A DNA stretch of 7,287 nt, from contig DAOVNV010000126.1 in NCBI GenBank assembly GCA_030630015.1, forward strand, positions 1-7,287. Direction: 5' to 3'. The stretch's first letter is position 1; every line of letters starts with the position of its first letter. Shown piece by piece: positions 6,639 through 7,287 of the stretch. Below the pieces are notes generated by a model. The model saw only the letters and a program-made list of their open reading frames with translations, had not been told where the DNA came from and made no database searches. Source of the DNA: Desulfuromonadales bacterium (GTDB lineage Bacteria; Desulfobacterota; Desulfuromonadia; Desulfuromonadales; BM103). Made by a program: the position numbers and the translations under genes.

Positions 6639-6866
6639 ATGAAAGCAATCATCAAAGCCATCGCACTCACACTCATCGCCAGCTCTTCAGTCTATGCCGC
6701 CTCTGGCTCCGTTTCTGAAGACGCCGGTCTTTTGGTCTATCTCTTCGCCGGCTTCTTCGCCGTGATCATCATCACCCAGCTGGTCCCGGCCTCCATCCTG
6801 CTGTTCGGCATGCTCAAGGGCATCTTCTCCTCCGAGTCCAAGTCGACCTCGGTGAAATCCAAGTAA
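6639..6866 (+). CDS. Small exported/membrane protein of unknown function
   Basis: A 75-aa protein I cannot assign to a named family. The start is fixed by GGAGG 5 bases upstream; an in-frame extension to 6543 would overlap the sigma-54 promoter. Residues 1-20 look like a Sec signal peptide (KAIIKAIALTLIASSSVYA) with V-Y-A before A21 as a possible cleavage site. A short polar stretch (SGSVSEDAG) follows, then about 28 hydrophobic residues (31-58) with a proline at 50, and a Ser/Lys-rich tail (59-75). It is either a mature single-pass inner-membrane protein of about 55 aa with its N-terminus outside, or, if uncleaved, a two-helix hairpin. Cys and His are absent. The gene sits 25 bp before the pseudo-receiver gene in the same operon. 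Many synonymous positions end in C, which may reflect strong expression. The coding call is good; the function is unknown. Confidence 0.85.
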   Translation: MKAIIKAIALTLIASSSVYAASGSVSEDAGLLVYLFAGFFAVIIITQLVPASILLFGMLKGIFSSESKSTSVKSK

Positions 6867-6891
6867 GCGATCGGCAAGGGAGACGCAGACC

Positions 6892-7281
6892 ATGACCACA
6901 CACGGAATTCTCATAGCTGACGATGATCTGGTGGCCCGCAAGAAAATGGCGGATCAGCTGATCAGTGACGGCTACCAGGTCACGGTAACCAACTCGATCG
7001 CGGGCGTACTCTACGGCACCCTTAAAAAGACCGCCCAAGTGGTCCTGCTCAGCAAAAAGTTCGACGAGTTGGCGGCCACCGAGTTGATCCCGATCCTCAA
7101 GCAGTGCAACCGCCATCTGAAGATCATCCTGGTTGCCAGTGAACTGCCACTCTCCTTGATCCGCAAAGCGCGCAGCGAGGGGATCTTCTACCATGCTCTT
7201 AAGACCGGTCAGCCCGAAGATGAAGAGGAATTACGCGAAGCGGTACGCTGCGCGTTTGAACAGGAAGAAAAACAAAACTAA
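6892..7281 (+). CDS. Stand-alone atypical receiver (pseudo-receiver) protein
   Basis: A 129-aa single-domain protein with the CheY/receiver fold and no output domain. GGGAG (6878-6882) lies 9 bases before the ATG. The first strand and acidic cluster are typical (ILIADDDLVARKKM, D10-D12), and K104 matches the conserved receiver lysine. The phospho-acceptor position in strand 3 reads VVLLSKKF, with S54 (codon 7051-7053, AGC) where aspartate is expected, and the strand-4 threonine is alanine (A82 in ILVASE). Standard aspartyl phosphorylation is therefore unlikely, and the protein probably works by fixed-conformation protein binding. D58 is the nearest acidic residue but sits four positions late. 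It is co-transcribed with the 75-aa membrane protein. Its partner is unknown; the small membrane protein, the kinase or another regulator are possible. Confidence 0.9.
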   Translation: MTTHGILIADDDLVARKKMADQLISDGYQVTVTNSIAGVLYGTLKKTAQVVLLSKKFDELAATELIPILKQCNRHLKIILVASELPLSLIRKARSEGIFYHALKTGQPEDEEELREAVRCAFEQEEKQN

Positions 7282-7287
7282 CAAAAC

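Overview
The window reads as a chromosomal signal-transduction and sigma-54 regulation locus, with every gene on the plus strand. A GC-leaning Gram-negative host is likely. Desulfuromonadia/Geobacterales-type Deltaproteobacteria is my best guess, because a histidine kinase with haem-type CxxCH and CX4CH motifs in its periplasmic sensor sits beside several sigma-54 activators. That placement is inference from protein style; no marker gene is present.

Layout: (1) 1-2769 is the 3' part of a large GAF-domain sigma-54 activator whose true start lies left of the window. (2) 2770-3014 is a short intergenic region with a hairpin terminator candidate and a possible sigma-54 promoter for the next gene. 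(3) 3015-4628 encodes a membrane histidine kinase with a putative haem-binding periplasmic domain. (4) 4629-4781 is an AT-rich gap with a possible internal promoter. (5) 4782-6197 encodes an NtrC-type response regulator (receiver, AAA+, Fis-type HTH), almost certainly the kinase's partner. (6) 6198-6638 is a 441-bp non-coding region holding a terminator, three 17-bp inverted repeats built like NtrC-type enhancer sites, a strong -24/-12 sigma-54 promoter and a leader hairpin. (7) 6639-6866 encodes a 75-aa exported or membrane protein of unknown function. (8) 6892-7281 encodes a 129-aa stand-alone receiver-like protein that has lost its phospho-acceptor aspartate.

Working model (inference): a periplasmic redox or ligand signal is sensed by the kinase and passed to the NtrC-type regulator. 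The regulator, or the GAF activator, binds the dyads and drives sigma-54 RNA polymerase at 6560-6576 to express the small membrane protein and the pseudo-receiver as a two-gene operon. The last two genes, their promoter and the dyads are the least conventional part of the window and the best candidate for an undescribed module.
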